Positions 1 to 9,317 of a DNA stretch of 64,000 bases are shown here, one piece after another (within the stretch, counting starts at the first letter, position 1; every line of letters begins with the position of its first letter). The notes below the pieces were generated by a model. That model had not been told where the DNA came from, did not search any database, and saw nothing but the letters and a program-made list of their open reading frames with translations. Position numbers and translations under genes: made by a program. Origin of the DNA: Shewanella inventionis (GTDB taxonomy: Bacteria; Pseudomonadota; Gammaproteobacteria; Enterobacterales; Shewanellaceae); assembly GCF_014641855.1 (NCBI RefSeq), contig NZ_BMII01000011.1:1-64000 (forward strand), read 5' to 3'.

Positions 1-254
1 CGATGATAGCAACAGGCAATGAAGCAGGCATCAATGTATTTGATTACTTTACGCGACTGCAACGAGATGCGGATGATGCAAAAAAGCATCCTGAAAAATA
101 CCTACCTTGGAATTATCTCGACCAATACCAATAATAAACCGCTCATAATCAAGCAATGCTTGGGCCAGTGGCCTAAGTATTGCCGTGCCTGAAATTTAAG
201 AAACCAGATTTTTTGCTTTATTACTTATGTCACGCCATGCTGCCGTAAGCTCAC
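1..254 (+). mobile_element. 3' end of an IS66-family insertion sequence
   Basis: Contains the last 43 codons of an IS66-type transposase (stop at 132-134) followed by about 120 noncoding bases. The right end is placed near 245-256 because the traG reading frame opens immediately after the in-frame stop at 246-248, and because a GTAAGC motif, typical of IS66-family terminal repeats, occurs at 245-250. The exact end and the target duplication cannot be fixed without the left end. Confidence 0.7.
3..134 (+). CDS. tnpC: IS66-family transposase (TnpC), C-terminal fragment
   Basis: The frame is open from the left edge and ends at TAA 132-134. The translated tail contains a NVFDYFTRLQRDAD stretch and ends KYLPWNYLDQYQ. 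A terminal LPWNY motif preceded by a DYL/DYF-x-x-LQR segment is characteristic of IS66-family DDE transposases. Only the extreme C-terminus is in the window, so activity cannot be judged. It points in the same direction as traG, which it separates from its upstream half. Confidence 0.75.
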   Translation: MIATGNEAGINVFDYFTRLQRDADDAKKHPEKYLPWNYLDQYQ

Positions 255-1130
255 GGTATAGATGGACAGTTGAATGCGCATCAGCAGCAAGCTCAGCAGG
301 CCGTAGCTACTGACACAAGTACCTATCAATCTGGACTAAACAGTGAAGCTGGATCTCAGTGGCGATCACGCATTATGGCTGATGATAGCGGAGTTTCTGG
401 TGCTGAAATGTTCTTCAACAGCGCCAGTGCTATTGGTGATTTCAGTGGCAAGCATACTGATGCAGCACTGCATACCTTGAATCACTTTGGCGAAGACTAT
501 GAGAGTTACAAAGAACAAGCGCTTGAAGATCCTGGCTCACGAGGTTTCTTGCACAACGCTACGGTGGCCAGCAAATCAACCTGGGATGGCTTAAAAGCCG
601 CCGTTGATGCAGGAACCTCTTTGGAAAACCCATTGACGGCGTTTAATGATGCATACAGTGGATCGAGTTCGCAGTATGCTTCCGAAGTAAACTGGGGCAC
701 TAAGTCTGAAGCCATGTTGGCGGGGGCATTCGGTGCGGCAGTTAACAATCGATATGGTGAGTTCCTAGAGCAGTATGCTGATGATTTTAAAAAGGAAGCA
801 TACAGCGAAGGGCAGAGAATGGGATTGACCCCGATTCAAAGTCAAGTGTTCGCTCAAGCTTTCAATGAAGGTTTGGCGGGGCGCGTATTCAACTCTGAAG
901 ACTCATCGAGTTGGTCGCCTGAAATGCTTGGCCTAAGGGAGCAAATGCTAAATGAGTATCGTCAAAAGGATGAGAGTGGCGCTTACATCCCTGACAGTGT
1001 GTCTGAAGAAGATAAAGCATTTGTGGATAAGCAGATAGCGGTGATCTCAAATGCATCCCTTGCGGGAGATTATGCTCAGAACAACTTGATCGATATTAGG
1101 GCATATAACCAGGCATCAGGAAATAAATAA
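249..1130 (+). pseudogene. traG: Conjugative transfer protein TraG, 3' fragment interrupted by an IS
   Basis: About 293 codons remain in frame, from the end of the IS to TAA at 1128-1130. The first possible start is a TTG at 270, with no convincing ribosome binding site. The sequence is hydrophilic, rich in Gln, Ser and Ala, and matches my memory of the C-terminal periplasmic part of SXT TraG, a protein of well over 1000 residues. In this ICE family TraG of the donor works in mating-pair stabilisation and is the partner recognised by recipient Eex. Here the upstream part is displaced by an IS66-type element, so full-length TraG should not be made unless a second copy exists. Position just before eex and setCD supports the assignment. 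Confidence 0.75.
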
Positions 1131-1190
1131 AACAAGGAGTAGAAGCTCAAGGCTAACGAAGTTTTATGGCTTAATTACGTAGATAGGGAT

Positions 1191-1222
1191 ATATTTCTCC
1201 GTACTTAGATACGGAGAAATAT
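1191..1222. promoter_or_regulatory. MerR-type operator upstream of merR
   Basis: A perfect inverted repeat has 13-bp arms at 1191-1203 and 1210-1222, with a 6-bp centre. Its core CTCCGTAC...TACGGAG is the mer operator dyad. The right arm carries the GGAG that serves as the merR ribosome binding site (1213-1216), and the start codon is at 1228. Bound MerR would therefore cover its own translation start region, which suggests autoregulation. Confidence 0.75.
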
Positions 1223-1227
1223 AACAC

Positions 1228-1617
1228 ATGTACACAATTGGAAAATTAGCCGAACAAGCTAGTATCAATGTTGAGACTGTTCGTTATTACGAACGACGTG
1301 GTCTTATAGAAAAACCTGAAAAACCGCATCTAGGCTACCGACTTTATCCTTTGGCAACATTAAACCGAATAAAATTCATTAAACGTTCCCAAGATCTTGG
1401 GTTCACTTTGGAAGAAATCTCCAATTTACTCAGCCTTAATGACACTCCCTGTATAGAAGTGCAAGAAATGACTTTACACAAGCTTGCAAGTGTGAAAGTC
1501 AAAATAGCAGGTCTTCGCCGCTTAGAAACCGTTCTCACAGAATTATTGAATGAGTGTAATTCTAATACTAACCAATCCCACTGTCCCATTATTGATTCCC
1601 TACTTCCTGAAGATTAA
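1228..1617 (+). CDS. merR: Mercury-responsive transcription regulator MerR
   Basis: 129 residues, slightly shorter than the usual 144. The N-terminal helix-turn-helix (YTIGKLAEQASINVETVRYY) is followed by a dimerisation helix. The mercury ligands are present as Cys75, Cys110 and Cys119, with the 35 and 9 residue spacing of Tn21 MerR Cys82/117/126. MerR binds between -35 and -10 of the mer promoter and converts it from repressed to active when Hg(II) binds. Unlike Tn21 and Tn501, where merR is divergent, this gene points the same way as merTPCA and has its own dyad upstream plus a second at the merT promoter. Confidence 0.95.
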   Translation: MYTIGKLAEQASINVETVRYYERRGLIEKPEKPHLGYRLYPLATLNRIKFIKRSQDLGFTLEEISNLLSLNDTPCIEVQEMTLHKLASVKVKIAGLRRLETVLTELLNECNSNTNQSHCPIIDSLLPED

Positions 1618-1636
1618 TAATGATTCAAATTTTATC

Positions 1637-1667
1637 TTGACTCCGTAGTTGGGTACGGGGTTTAAAC
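1637..1667 (+). promoter_or_regulatory. Structural mer promoter with MerR dyad
   Basis: A -35 TTGACT (1637-1642) and a -10-like TTAAAC (1662-1667) are separated by 19 bp, the long spacer typical of MerR-regulated promoters. The spacer contains the imperfect dyad CTCCGTA...TACGGGG. It lies about 35 bp before merT. The long spacer explains why MerR-induced untwisting is needed for transcription. Confidence 0.8.
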
Positions 1668-1701
1668 TTGTTTTACTAAAGTACGATAAGTAGAGTGAGT
1701 T

Positions 1702-2049
1702 ATGTCAAAAAGTAATCCCAACTTTCCAATCATCGGCGGTGTTATTGCCGCTATTGGCGCTGGTCTTTGCTGCGCTGGTCCTTTCGTCTTGTTGCTGCTA
1801 GGCGTGAGTGGCTCCTGGATTGGTAATTTAACCTTGTTAGAACCTTATCGTCCCATTTTTATCCTGCTGGTTTTAGCCTTATTTGGCTTCGCAGGCTGGA
1901 AGGTCTATCGCCCCGTCGAGGACTGTGAGCCAGGCACCGCCTGTGTAGTTCCTCAAGTGCGAAAACGTCGGCAGGTGATCTTTTGGTTAACGGCACTGAC
2001 TGCGTTGGTTTTAGTCACCAGTAATTATTGGATTGTCTGGTTCGCCTGA
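1702..2049 (+). CDS. merT: Mercuric ion transporter MerT
   Basis: 115 residues with three predicted membrane segments (about 10-32, 50-67, 93-113). The Hg(II)-binding pair Cys23-Cys24 sits in the first segment (AGLCCAGP), and Cys75 and Cys81 lie in the loop between the second and third. Length and layout are those of MerT. It takes Hg(II) from periplasmic MerP and passes it through the inner membrane to MerA. It is the first structural gene after the MerR-controlled promoter. Confidence 0.96.
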   Translation: MSKSNPNFPIIGGVIAAIGAGLCCAGPFVLLLLGVSGSWIGNLTLLEPYRPIFILLVLALFGFAGWKVYRPVEDCEPGTACVVPQVRKRRQVIFWLTALTALVLVTSNYWIVWFA

Positions 2050-2108
2050 TGACGATTTCTAACCTTTTATTTTGATTAAATCTTTATGGCTTGCTCTTGG
2101 AGAAAATT

Positions 2109-2384
2109 ATGAAAACACTCGCCCTAATGTCCCTGTTCGTACTGACCAGCCTGAACGCTTTAGCTGCCCCGAAAACAGTTACTTTGGAAGTCCCAACCAT
2201 GAACTGTGTGACCTGTCCCTTTACCGTGGAAAAAGCCTTACAAAAAGTCGATGGCGTCAGTAAAGCCGAAGTGACCTTTAAGACCAAACTGGCGGTGGTC
2301 ACCTTCGACGACGAAAAAACCACGGTAAAAGCACTGACCGAAGCCACCACTAACGCGGGTTATCCGTCAACGCTCAAGGAGTAA
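2109..2384 (+). CDS. merP: Periplasmic mercuric ion-binding protein MerP
   Basis: 91 residues from ATG 2109, chosen because GGAG at 2099-2102 precedes it and because it gives a standard signal peptide (cut near ALA-AP, residue 20). The mature part is a heavy-metal-associated (HMA) domain with the metal motif MNCVTC (Cys33, Cys36). MerP binds Hg(II) in the periplasm and hands it to MerT. An in-frame TTG at 2091 would add six residues without improving the signal peptide. Confidence 0.95.
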   Translation: MKTLALMSLFVLTSLNALAAPKTVTLEVPTMNCVTCPFTVEKALQKVDGVSKAEVTFKTKLAVVTFDDEKTTVKALTEATTNAGYPSTLKE

Positions 2385-2393
2385 AGCATAGAA

Positions 2394-2807
2394 ATGCTAA
2401 TACGGTTACTGACCCGGTTCGGCGATAAGATTAGCTCATTGGGCGCGCTGGTTTCTGCTATGGGATGCGCCATGTGTTTCCCGGCCATTGCCAGTCTGGG
2501 CGCTGCGGTAGGACTGGGTTTTCTCAGCCAATGGGAAGGTCTGCTTGTTAGCACGCTATTACCCCTGTTTGCCTGGATTGCCTTGGTACTCAACGGACTT
2601 GGCTGGTTCAGCTACCGGCAATGGCACCGTAGTGCGCTGGGTGTGGCCGGCCCCATTTTATTGCTGTTATCGCTCTATCCGTTTTTCCAGTACGGCTGGA
2701 GCAGCTATGTCACCTATTCAGCATTAGGCCTGATGGTTGCCGTATCGCTTTGGGATATTTTTTCACCGGCGAATAAACGCTGTGATGATGACAGCTGTGC
2801 TGTTTAA
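2394..2807 (+). CDS. merC: Mercury transporter MerC
   Basis: 137 residues with four predicted membrane helices. The first helix contains the pair Cys25 and Cys28 (AMGCAMCFP), as in Tn21 MerC. The C-terminus is Cys-rich (CDDDSCAV). MerC is an additional inner-membrane Hg(II) uptake protein, and having it together with MerT is the Tn21-type arrangement. It starts 9 bp after merP and is followed by merA within 37 bp, so it is part of one transcript. Confidence 0.94.
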   Translation: MLIRLLTRFGDKISSLGALVSAMGCAMCFPAIASLGAAVGLGFLSQWEGLLVSTLLPLFAWIALVLNGLGWFSYRQWHRSALGVAGPILLLLSLYPFFQYGWSSYVTYSALGLMVAVSLWDIFSPANKRCDDDSCAV

Positions 2808-2835
2808 CACGACGCAATGCCTGACTACTATTTGA

Positions 2836-4518
<1,683 letters not shown>

Positions 4519-4623
4519 CGAACTTGAGTTGATCCGTATTCATTGATGGAAATGGCATTTTTCATTCGTAGTACGAAAGTGCCAATCAATTTTTTGAGTA
4601 TAAGTAAAAAAGCAGTCAATTTA

Positions 4624-5055
4624 CTATGACCTTGTTTTTTTAGGGAGGATAGATGAGCGACCATCTGCAAATTCGTTTACCCAGTACCAATATTTTTTTT
4701 CGCTCAGGCTTAGTTCTCGACCGGTATCTTTCAGTTGTCTTTGAAATAAATGGATTAGTCCGCTTAAGCCTAAGAAGGCTAAACCGACACATAAAATTGT
4801 CCAACTCGCTTGCCAATATGCGATTGCTACAAGCATAGTGATGATGGCTATAAGTCCGATGGGATTACAGGTCGCTTTGAATCCCAAGTAGCTGAAAAAA
4901 ACGACGGTGCAAATCAGAAATGGCAAAGCCGCTAACTTGGCAGATGCCGTTAATATTTCTGAGGGAAAAAAATGAGCCGCAGCCAAAGTCGCCAGAAAAA
5001 GCCCCAGTGATATAAACCAGCAGCGTGCTGGTAAAGATTTAAGTAATTTTATCAT
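4624..5055 (-). CDS. eex: Probable ICE entry-exclusion protein Eex
   Basis: 143 residues from ATG 5055, which has GAGAG at good spacing upstream. An in-frame GTG at 5076 would add seven residues. Three or four hydrophobic segments fill residues 10-95, followed by a charged C-terminal tail. Known: SXT/R391 Eex is an inner-membrane protein of about this size, encoded between traG and setCD, which blocks redundant transfer by recognising donor TraG. Position, size and topology fit, but I identify it by context more than by sequence. The exclusion group (S or R) cannot be told by eye. It follows setC in the same direction and may share its transcript. Confidence 0.65.
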   Translation of the reverse strand: MIKLLKSLPARCWFISLGLFLATLAAAHFFPSEILTASAKLAALPFLICTVVFFSYLGFKATCNPIGLIAIITMLVAIAYWQASWTILCVGLAFLGLSGLIHLFQRQLKDTGRELSLSEKKYWYWVNEFADGRSSILPKKTRS

Positions 5056-5109
5056 CTTAGTACTCTCAAAGTGCACGGGCGGTGCACAATCAAATCATGC
5101 ATCAGCATG

Positions 5110-5643
5110 TTAGTTCTCAAAAAGTGCTCTAGTGGTTTGCTCGGCCATAATCTCACACACAGGACATTTAAGCTGAATGCGCTGTTGAGATACCGTCAAA
5201 TACAGACTGCCGCATCGACACCGGTGTAAGGATGCAAGCTGTGATCTTAAATCACGAGCTAGAACCCAACCTTCATTGATGGTCAGTTTTTTCCAGGGGA
5301 TCTCAGCTGGAAGATCTGCCTCTTCTCTTGCAACCAAGTACGCATCGTAAGCCTTCATCAAAGCATCGATATTTAATTTCTTGTAGACATTATCACCACC
5401 AATATTGACATAAAGCGCCATCAGCAGGGAGCCTTCAACTAGGGCTCTTCTGCTTTTAACGATGGCATCAGATTCTGGCAATTGACCAGGACAAGGTGAC
5501 TTGCCAGTCACTTCTTTGTGCAGCCTTCTGATAATGTGGATTGGCAAACCTGTATCGAGCGCGATAATGGTCGTTCGAAATCCGTACTTAATAAGCAGCG
5601 AGGCTCGGGTAAACAGCTCACTTTTGGACAGGTTATCAATCAT
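5110..5643 (-). CDS. setC: Transcriptional activator SetC (FlhC-like)
   Basis: 177 residues, similar in length and layout to flagellar master regulator FlhC. The N-terminal half resembles FlhC (LIKYGFRTTIIALDTGLP), and the C-terminal zinc site is formed by Cys142, Cys144, Cys160 and Cys163 (CRC...CPVC). Known: SetC and SetD form a complex that activates the transfer, excision and integration genes of SXT/R391 ICEs. Its ATG overlaps the setD stop by 4 bp, so translation is coupled. It lies at the end of the leftward operon that starts at croS and is repressed by SetR. Confidence 0.92.
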   Translation of the reverse strand: MIDNLSKSELFTRASLLIKYGFRTTIIALDTGLPIHIIRRLHKEVTGKSPCPGQLPESDAIVKSRRALVEGSLLMALYVNIGGDNVYKKLNIDALMKAYDAYLVAREEADLPAEIPWKKLTINEGWVLARDLRSQLASLHRCRCGSLYLTVSQQRIQLKCPVCEIMAEQTTRALFEN

Positions 5644-5939
5644 GCATCCCCCTTGTTGTTTAGGGTTGATAATAAATAAGCGATTCTTGGGATACCTGTG
5701 CCTTTGCTCTTCACCATCTCAATCAGTTGGCTTTGGTTACCCCTTGGTTGAAACAGCATGAATGATGAGGTCGCTACTCGTTGCAGGTCGTCAACACCAG
5801 CATTAATCAGAGCATCAACCACATCGCGTGTAAGTCCAAAGCGCAAGACAGCCTCTTGCGGATCAATGCGCGCCAATTCCCGTGCTGCGTGCAGGTACGC
5901 CAAGTTTAATTGATAGAAGTCTTGTTGATTGGTTGTCAT
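5640..5939 (-). CDS. setD: Transcriptional activator SetD (FlhD-like)
   Basis: 99 residues, all helical in character, with the FlhD-like segment YQLNLAYLHAARELARIDPQ at residues 9-28. FlhD proteins recognise no DNA alone but pair with FlhC; SetD pairs with SetC in this ICE family. It overlaps both neighbours by 4 bp (ATGA junctions at 5640-5643 and 5936-5939), a sign of translational coupling and fixed stoichiometry. Confidence 0.92.
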   Translation of the reverse strand: MTTNQQDFYQLNLAYLHAARELARIDPQEAVLRFGLTRDVVDALINAGVDDLQRVATSSFMLFQPRGNQSQLIEMVKSKGTGIPRIAYLLSTLNNKGDA

Positions 5940-6484
5940 TGACGGACCTCCAGTTCATGTAAAATATTGCGATAAATAGAAAGCACTCTTTGCCCATACC
6001 AGCGTGCACGCTCTTCGTTCCAACTGTGATAGCGGCCTATGCCAAGCTCTAAATCGTTAGGTGAAGACTTGATTGCTTCGGCCAAAATACTGGAGCCGAC
6101 GGTAAGGTTGGTGATGGGGTCTAGCAGTTCTGCTGCTGAGCTCACCCGATGTCCGTGCCAATGCAAATTGATTTGCATTAGGCCAATATCGAGCTGGTAT
6201 TTTTCACTCTCTTGCAGTGCCTGGCTTAACAGTTGCTCCGCTTCTGTCTGAGATTTGGCGTAGGTTGCATTTGAACCATTGCGAATTGCGTATGGCCATG
6301 GGCTGGTCATGTTGAGACCACGATGTGAGGCGGACTCAGCCAAGGCAACGGCGTAGAGCATGACAGGATCAATACCAACGCTTTGGGCTGCTTTTTCCCA
6401 CTGATAGCCCGGAAATGCATAGACTGAAGAGCTTGCGGACATGGCTATCACTAGGGCAATGGTTTTTGCTTTAATCGTTTTCAT
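5936..6484 (-). CDS. Lytic transglycosylase (SLT family)
   Basis: 182 residues with a signal peptide (about 1-23, MKTIKAKTIALVIAMSASSS then VYA). The SLT fold shows the catalytic Glu in ALAES (about residue 51) and the conserved GLMQIN motif near 100, followed by GRYHSWNEERARWYG. Such enzymes cleave peptidoglycan to let a conjugation apparatus cross the wall. Known SXT/R391 elements carry a transglycosylase next to setD, which fits. It overlaps setD by 4 bp and the upstream gene by 14 bp. Confidence 0.88.
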   Translation of the reverse strand: MKTIKAKTIALVIAMSASSSVYAFPGYQWEKAAQSVGIDPVMLYAVALAESASHRGLNMTSPWPYAIRNGSNATYAKSQTEAEQLLSQALQESEKYQLDIGLMQINLHWHGHRVSSAAELLDPITNLTVGSSILAEAIKSSPNDLELGIGRYHSWNEERARWYGQRVLSIYRNILHELEVRQ

Positions 6485-7133
6485 TTTTGTCCTCTAATTG
6501 ATTTCCGAGAAGCGCCTGAATGGCTTTCGGGCTTATTCTTTTCAAAGGCACTGCGCTAAAGTCGGTGATGCCTCTTGTATAAACTTGTGCTGCTTTTGAC
6601 CAGTCGCCCACGGCAACCGGCGCTTGCATATCAAATCCTTTTTGCTGGTTCTGATGGTCTGCAATACCTTGTAATAGCCTTGGGTATTCACCCACTTCGT
6701 CCCGCAACAAGTAAGCCTGGTAGCGTGTTAAAAACTCTTTTTGTTTAAAGGGGTATTCCCTGTCATCTACCTTGCAGAGTTCAACCCATCCCCCCATGTC
6801 TGAAATAACGCGGTGAATAAGCGCATCGTCAAACATCACGGATGTCCAAGCGCCAACCTGACGAACAGCCTTGTCAACTTTGTTCCAAGCAACCATGGCT
6901 CTTGAACCCGAGTTGCCATCGATATGCTTGATGACGTCAGCGGGCTTTGGAAAAAATTGCCCAGTATCCGGTGATTGAATATGCCGAGTCAGACCGATTC
7001 GCACTTCTTCAATGCTATAAGCACGAAGGGCTTCAAATGCGATGGATAGCAATTGTGGTGATACGCTTTTGCCATACATGGCCCAAGCAGCTCCCCAAAC
7101 TTCAGCAAACTCGCGTTTATCAACCTCCTGCAC
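6471..7133 (-). CDS. ICE-conserved protein of unknown function (lambda P position)
   Basis: 220 residues from GTG 7133, chosen because GGGAGG lies nine bases upstream; a TTG at 7199 would add 22 residues deep inside the preceding gene. The sequence contains EFAEVWGAAWAMYGKSVSPQ, a repeated-helix pattern, and FFPKPADVIKHI. A segment of this kind occurs in phage proteins of the DUF6475/replication-P neighbourhood. No catalytic motif is visible. Its place after a winged-helix, O-like gene behind a Cro/CI switch recalls the lambda cro-O-P layout. Function is not assigned. Confidence 0.7.
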   Translation of the reverse strand: MQEVDKREFAEVWGAAWAMYGKSVSPQLLSIAFEALRAYSIEEVRIGLTRHIQSPDTGQFFPKPADVIKHIDGNSGSRAMVAWNKVDKAVRQVGAWTSVMFDDALIHRVISDMGGWVELCKVDDREYPFKQKEFLTRYQAYLLRDEVGEYPRLLQGIADHQNQQKGFDMQAPVAVGDWSKAAQVYTRGITDFSAVPLKRISPKAIQALLGNQLEDKNEND

Positions 7134-7989
7134 TTGAACGAACCTCCCGAATACCTGGTCCGGCCCAGCTTTCAGCAATGCGGCGATTGCTTTCTTCAAT
7201 GTTCAATTGGTGATTGCTGCCCTTTAGGCTCGTCGATGATTGCTGTACTTCATCAATGCGAACGTACTCGTCTTCCCATTGCCGGTTTAAAAGCCAGTTA
7301 TGTGGCATAGGGGTCTTAGTCCGATCTTGATACTGCAATCGGTTGTCTCGTTGCTCTTTCCAGCGTGTTAGCACTTCCAAGGCGAGTTCATGGTCTTCAT
7401 TGAGTCCCATGCGTAGCCATTCTTCTTTGGCTTTCGCTTTTTTTTCTTTGCGTATTTGTACATCCCAGAAGTCTTCAAACTGTATGTGGTCAACAGTTTT
7501 AACTGTTGGTTTATTGCTTCTCTCAGAGTCATCCGACCGTTGAGAGTCCCTAACCGGGTTGCCATCAGGCATAAACAATGATGAAAATTCTTCAGGTAGC
7601 CGAGCTTGAAAAGCGGCAAGAGATTTCAAAAGCGATGCCATACCAATGAAGTCGGCAGGTACATCTTTAAGCAACCGAAAGGCTGCCTTACCTTGGTTTG
7701 GGTTTTCGATTGGGTTGTGCTTCAGAAAGCTTCGAATCAAAGTCCAACCGGATTCCTCGCAACGAATGAGGAACTGATCTTGTTCTAACTCATTTAGAGC
7801 CTTGGCAACCTGTTGCTCTTCCCAATTCAAGTCAGAAGCAACGTAACCAACCGGCAATCGAAAGCAGCCAAGCAAATTACAATGTGGGCATGTAAGCAAA
7901 TACAGTCCTAGCAACTTCGCTGAGTCACTCCAGGACAAAACGTTTTGCTTTAGCCAAAAGCGGGTATAGACCTTGCCATAATCACGCAT
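7120..7989 (-). CDS. Phage-replisome-organiser-like protein (lambda O position)
   Basis: 289 residues. The first 100 residues look like a winged-helix DNA-binding domain of replication initiators: FWLKQNVLSWSDSAKLLGLY, then LNWEEQQVAKALNELEQDQF as a recognition-helix region and a GWTLIRSFLKHNP wing. A polar linker (about 140-170) is followed by a charged, Lys-rich segment and a WLLNRQWEDEY motif near 240. It lacks ATPase motifs. Position just after croS supports a replication-module relic of phage type. Role in the ICE is not established here. Confidence 0.7.
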   Translation of the reverse strand: MRDYGKVYTRFWLKQNVLSWSDSAKLLGLYLLTCPHCNLLGCFRLPVGYVASDLNWEEQQVAKALNELEQDQFLIRCEESGWTLIRSFLKHNPIENPNQGKAAFRLLKDVPADFIGMASLLKSLAAFQARLPEEFSSLFMPDGNPVRDSQRSDDSERSNKPTVKTVDHIQFEDFWDVQIRKEKKAKAKEEWLRMGLNEDHELALEVLTRWKEQRDNRLQYQDRTKTPMPHNWLLNRQWEDEYVRIDEVQQSSTSLKGSNHQLNIEESNRRIAESWAGPGIREVRSSAGG

Positions 7990-8044
7990 GGAGGAACTCG
8001 CTTTTGTGTTTACGTAAAATGCTGACCATTATTTGCCCTTAATC

Positions 8045-8296
8045 CTAATGGTTACTGGCTTTCAGCTCGCTTGGGCATTCGGGATAGATGTCCGGTCTTA
8101 ACTGGGATCGGGTTACCTGTCCTTGCGTAGCTTGTTCGATGGGTAAAACGAATTCAGCGGGAACACGCCCTGATTTATTCAACCAAAACCAGACGTTTTG
8201 CTGTTTTGAGTTGATGGCTCGTGCTAATGCTGATTGCCCGCCTACCAAGTCAATGGCACGGCGGAGATGTTTTTGTGTCGTGTTGAACACTTCCAT
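8045..8296 (-). CDS. croS: Cro-like repressor CroS
   Basis: 83 residues with a single helix-turn-helix (LVGGQSALARAINSKQQNVW) and the RSQLRPDIYPE tail typical of Cro/YdaS-type phage repressors. Known: in SXT/R391 elements a lambda Cro-like protein is needed for full induction of transfer after DNA damage; it turns down setR. It is the first gene of the leftward operon and diverges from setR across the operator array. The name is assigned by position and family. Confidence 0.85.
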   Translation of the reverse strand: MEVFNTTQKHLRRAIDLVGGQSALARAINSKQQNVWFWLNKSGRVPAEFVLPIEQATQGQVTRSQLRPDIYPECPSELKASNH

Positions 8297-8307
8297 ACCG
8301 TCTCCTG

Positions 8308-8402
8308 TTACAATAAAAACTGTTACAAGATTGAATTTTACAGTTTAAACTGTAGGTAAGTCAACAGTTAAAATTGTTGAAAGGCTACAGTTTTATTTGT
8401 AG
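8308..8402. promoter_or_regulatory. SetR/CroS operator array between croS and setR
   Basis: Four 18-20 bp dyads are visible in the divergent region. They lie at 8308-8325 (TTACA...TGTTA, imperfect), 8338-8355 (containing the perfect palindrome ACAGTTTAAACTGT, 8340-8353), 8361-8380 (TCAACAGTT/AATTGTTGA, nearly perfect) and 8385-8402 (CTACAG...TTGTAG). All share a CAGTT half-site. Known: SetR of SXT binds several operators here and represses the leftward promoter until RecA-driven cleavage. The array is laid out like the lambda OR region. Confidence 0.85.
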
Positions 8403-8413
8403 AATACGGGCTT

Positions 8414-9061
8414 ATGAAAACTTTATCCGAACGACTAAACCATGCCTTGCAGCTTACTGGGGTGACTCAGTCTGAGTTGGCTCGTCGCATTGGTATCAAA
8501 CAGCAGTCGATCAGCCAGATTTGCTCTGGTAAATCGGCTAGGTCTCGTTACACCATGCAGATCGCGGAGGCGCTTCGCGTGAATGCTCATTGGCTCGCCA
8601 CAGGTGATGGCGAGATTGGCTTGGGGGTCGGTAATGTAGAAGTCGGGCCTGACATTAAGGGAAAAATTCCTCTCATTAACTGGGTTCAGGCCGGTGATTG
8701 GACTGAAATAGCGGAGGGATTTGCCCATGAAGATGCTGAGGAGTGGCGTGAAGTCACTGGGAAAGCACATGAGGGTTGTTTCGCACTTCGCGTAAAAGGC
8801 GACAGTATGGAAAATCCAAGCGGAAAAAAATCCATACCTGAGGGGGCAGTGATCGTTGTTGATCCCGAGTTACCTTACTCTTCAGGTTCATTGGTTGTTG
8901 CGCGTTTGGATGATTCGAAAGAAGCAACCTTTAAGCAGTTGGTCATTGACGGTGAACAGAAGTACCTAAAACCTTTGAACCCGCAATACCCTGCAATACC
9001 GATCAATGGCAACTGCACCATCATTGGTGTTGTACGACAAGCTATCATCGATTTTTGGTAG
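8414..9061 (+). CDS. setR: SOS-sensitive ICE repressor SetR (CI/LexA family)
   Basis: 215 residues. An N-terminal helix-turn-helix (residues about 17-38) is joined to a C-terminal S24 autopeptidase. The predicted cleavage bond is Ala93-Gly94 (VQAGDW), with catalytic Ser131 (GDSMENP) and Lys174 (ATFKQL). DNA damage activates RecA, which triggers self-cleavage and releases the leftward operon encoding SetCD. No strong ribosome site precedes ATG 8414; the dyad 8385-8402 almost touches it, so the message may be weakly translated or nearly leaderless. It is the last ICE gene before the chromosome. Confidence 0.95.
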   Translation: MKTLSERLNHALQLTGVTQSELARRIGIKQQSISQICSGKSARSRYTMQIAEALRVNAHWLATGDGEIGLGVGNVEVGPDIKGKIPLINWVQAGDWTEIAEGFAHEDAEEWREVTGKAHEGCFALRVKGDSMENPSGKKSIPEGAVIVVDPELPYSSGSLVVARLDDSKEATFKQLVIDGEQKYLKPLNPQYPAIPINGNCTIIGVVRQAIIDFW

Positions 9062-9317
9062 CGAAGGAATTTGTGGTTTAGCCACAGTTGTTCATGAGCT
9101 GAAGAAGCAACGATTGCAAACAGCTACAACTGAGCATTGGCGTACGCTGAGAGTAAATGGTAACCGATTAGATAACCATTGATTGTTTATAAAGTCAATA
9201 TCAGCGAAAATAGCGGCCAATTACGATTAACACGACGGATTTGACAAGCGAAGAACTGAAAAGAGAGTACTTCCAAAAGTGTGTACAAATCCGTGTACAA
9301 ACTAAAAGATTTTATAC
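9062..9317 (+). promoter_or_regulatory. ICE-borne leader and probable promoter of prfC
   Basis: No gene is supported in these 256 bases. A TTGACA hexamer lies at 9241-9246, with only a weak -10 (GAGTAC, 9265-9270). A direct repeat GTGTACAAA occurs at 9281-9289 and 9293-9301, 12 bp apart, close to one helical turn. Known: after SXT insertion the element supplies a new promoter for prfC. The repeats could be recombination protein sites; this is inference. Confidence 0.5.

Noticed and set aside
2072..2263. Alternative frame over merP
   Set aside because: merP in the other frame has a signal peptide and the HMA motif; this one has neither.
4653..4838. Plus-strand frame opposite the eex gene, behind GGGAGG
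   Set aside because: The ribosome-like site is good, but the frame is antisense to a gene with a clear membrane-protein pattern and gives an unstructured product.
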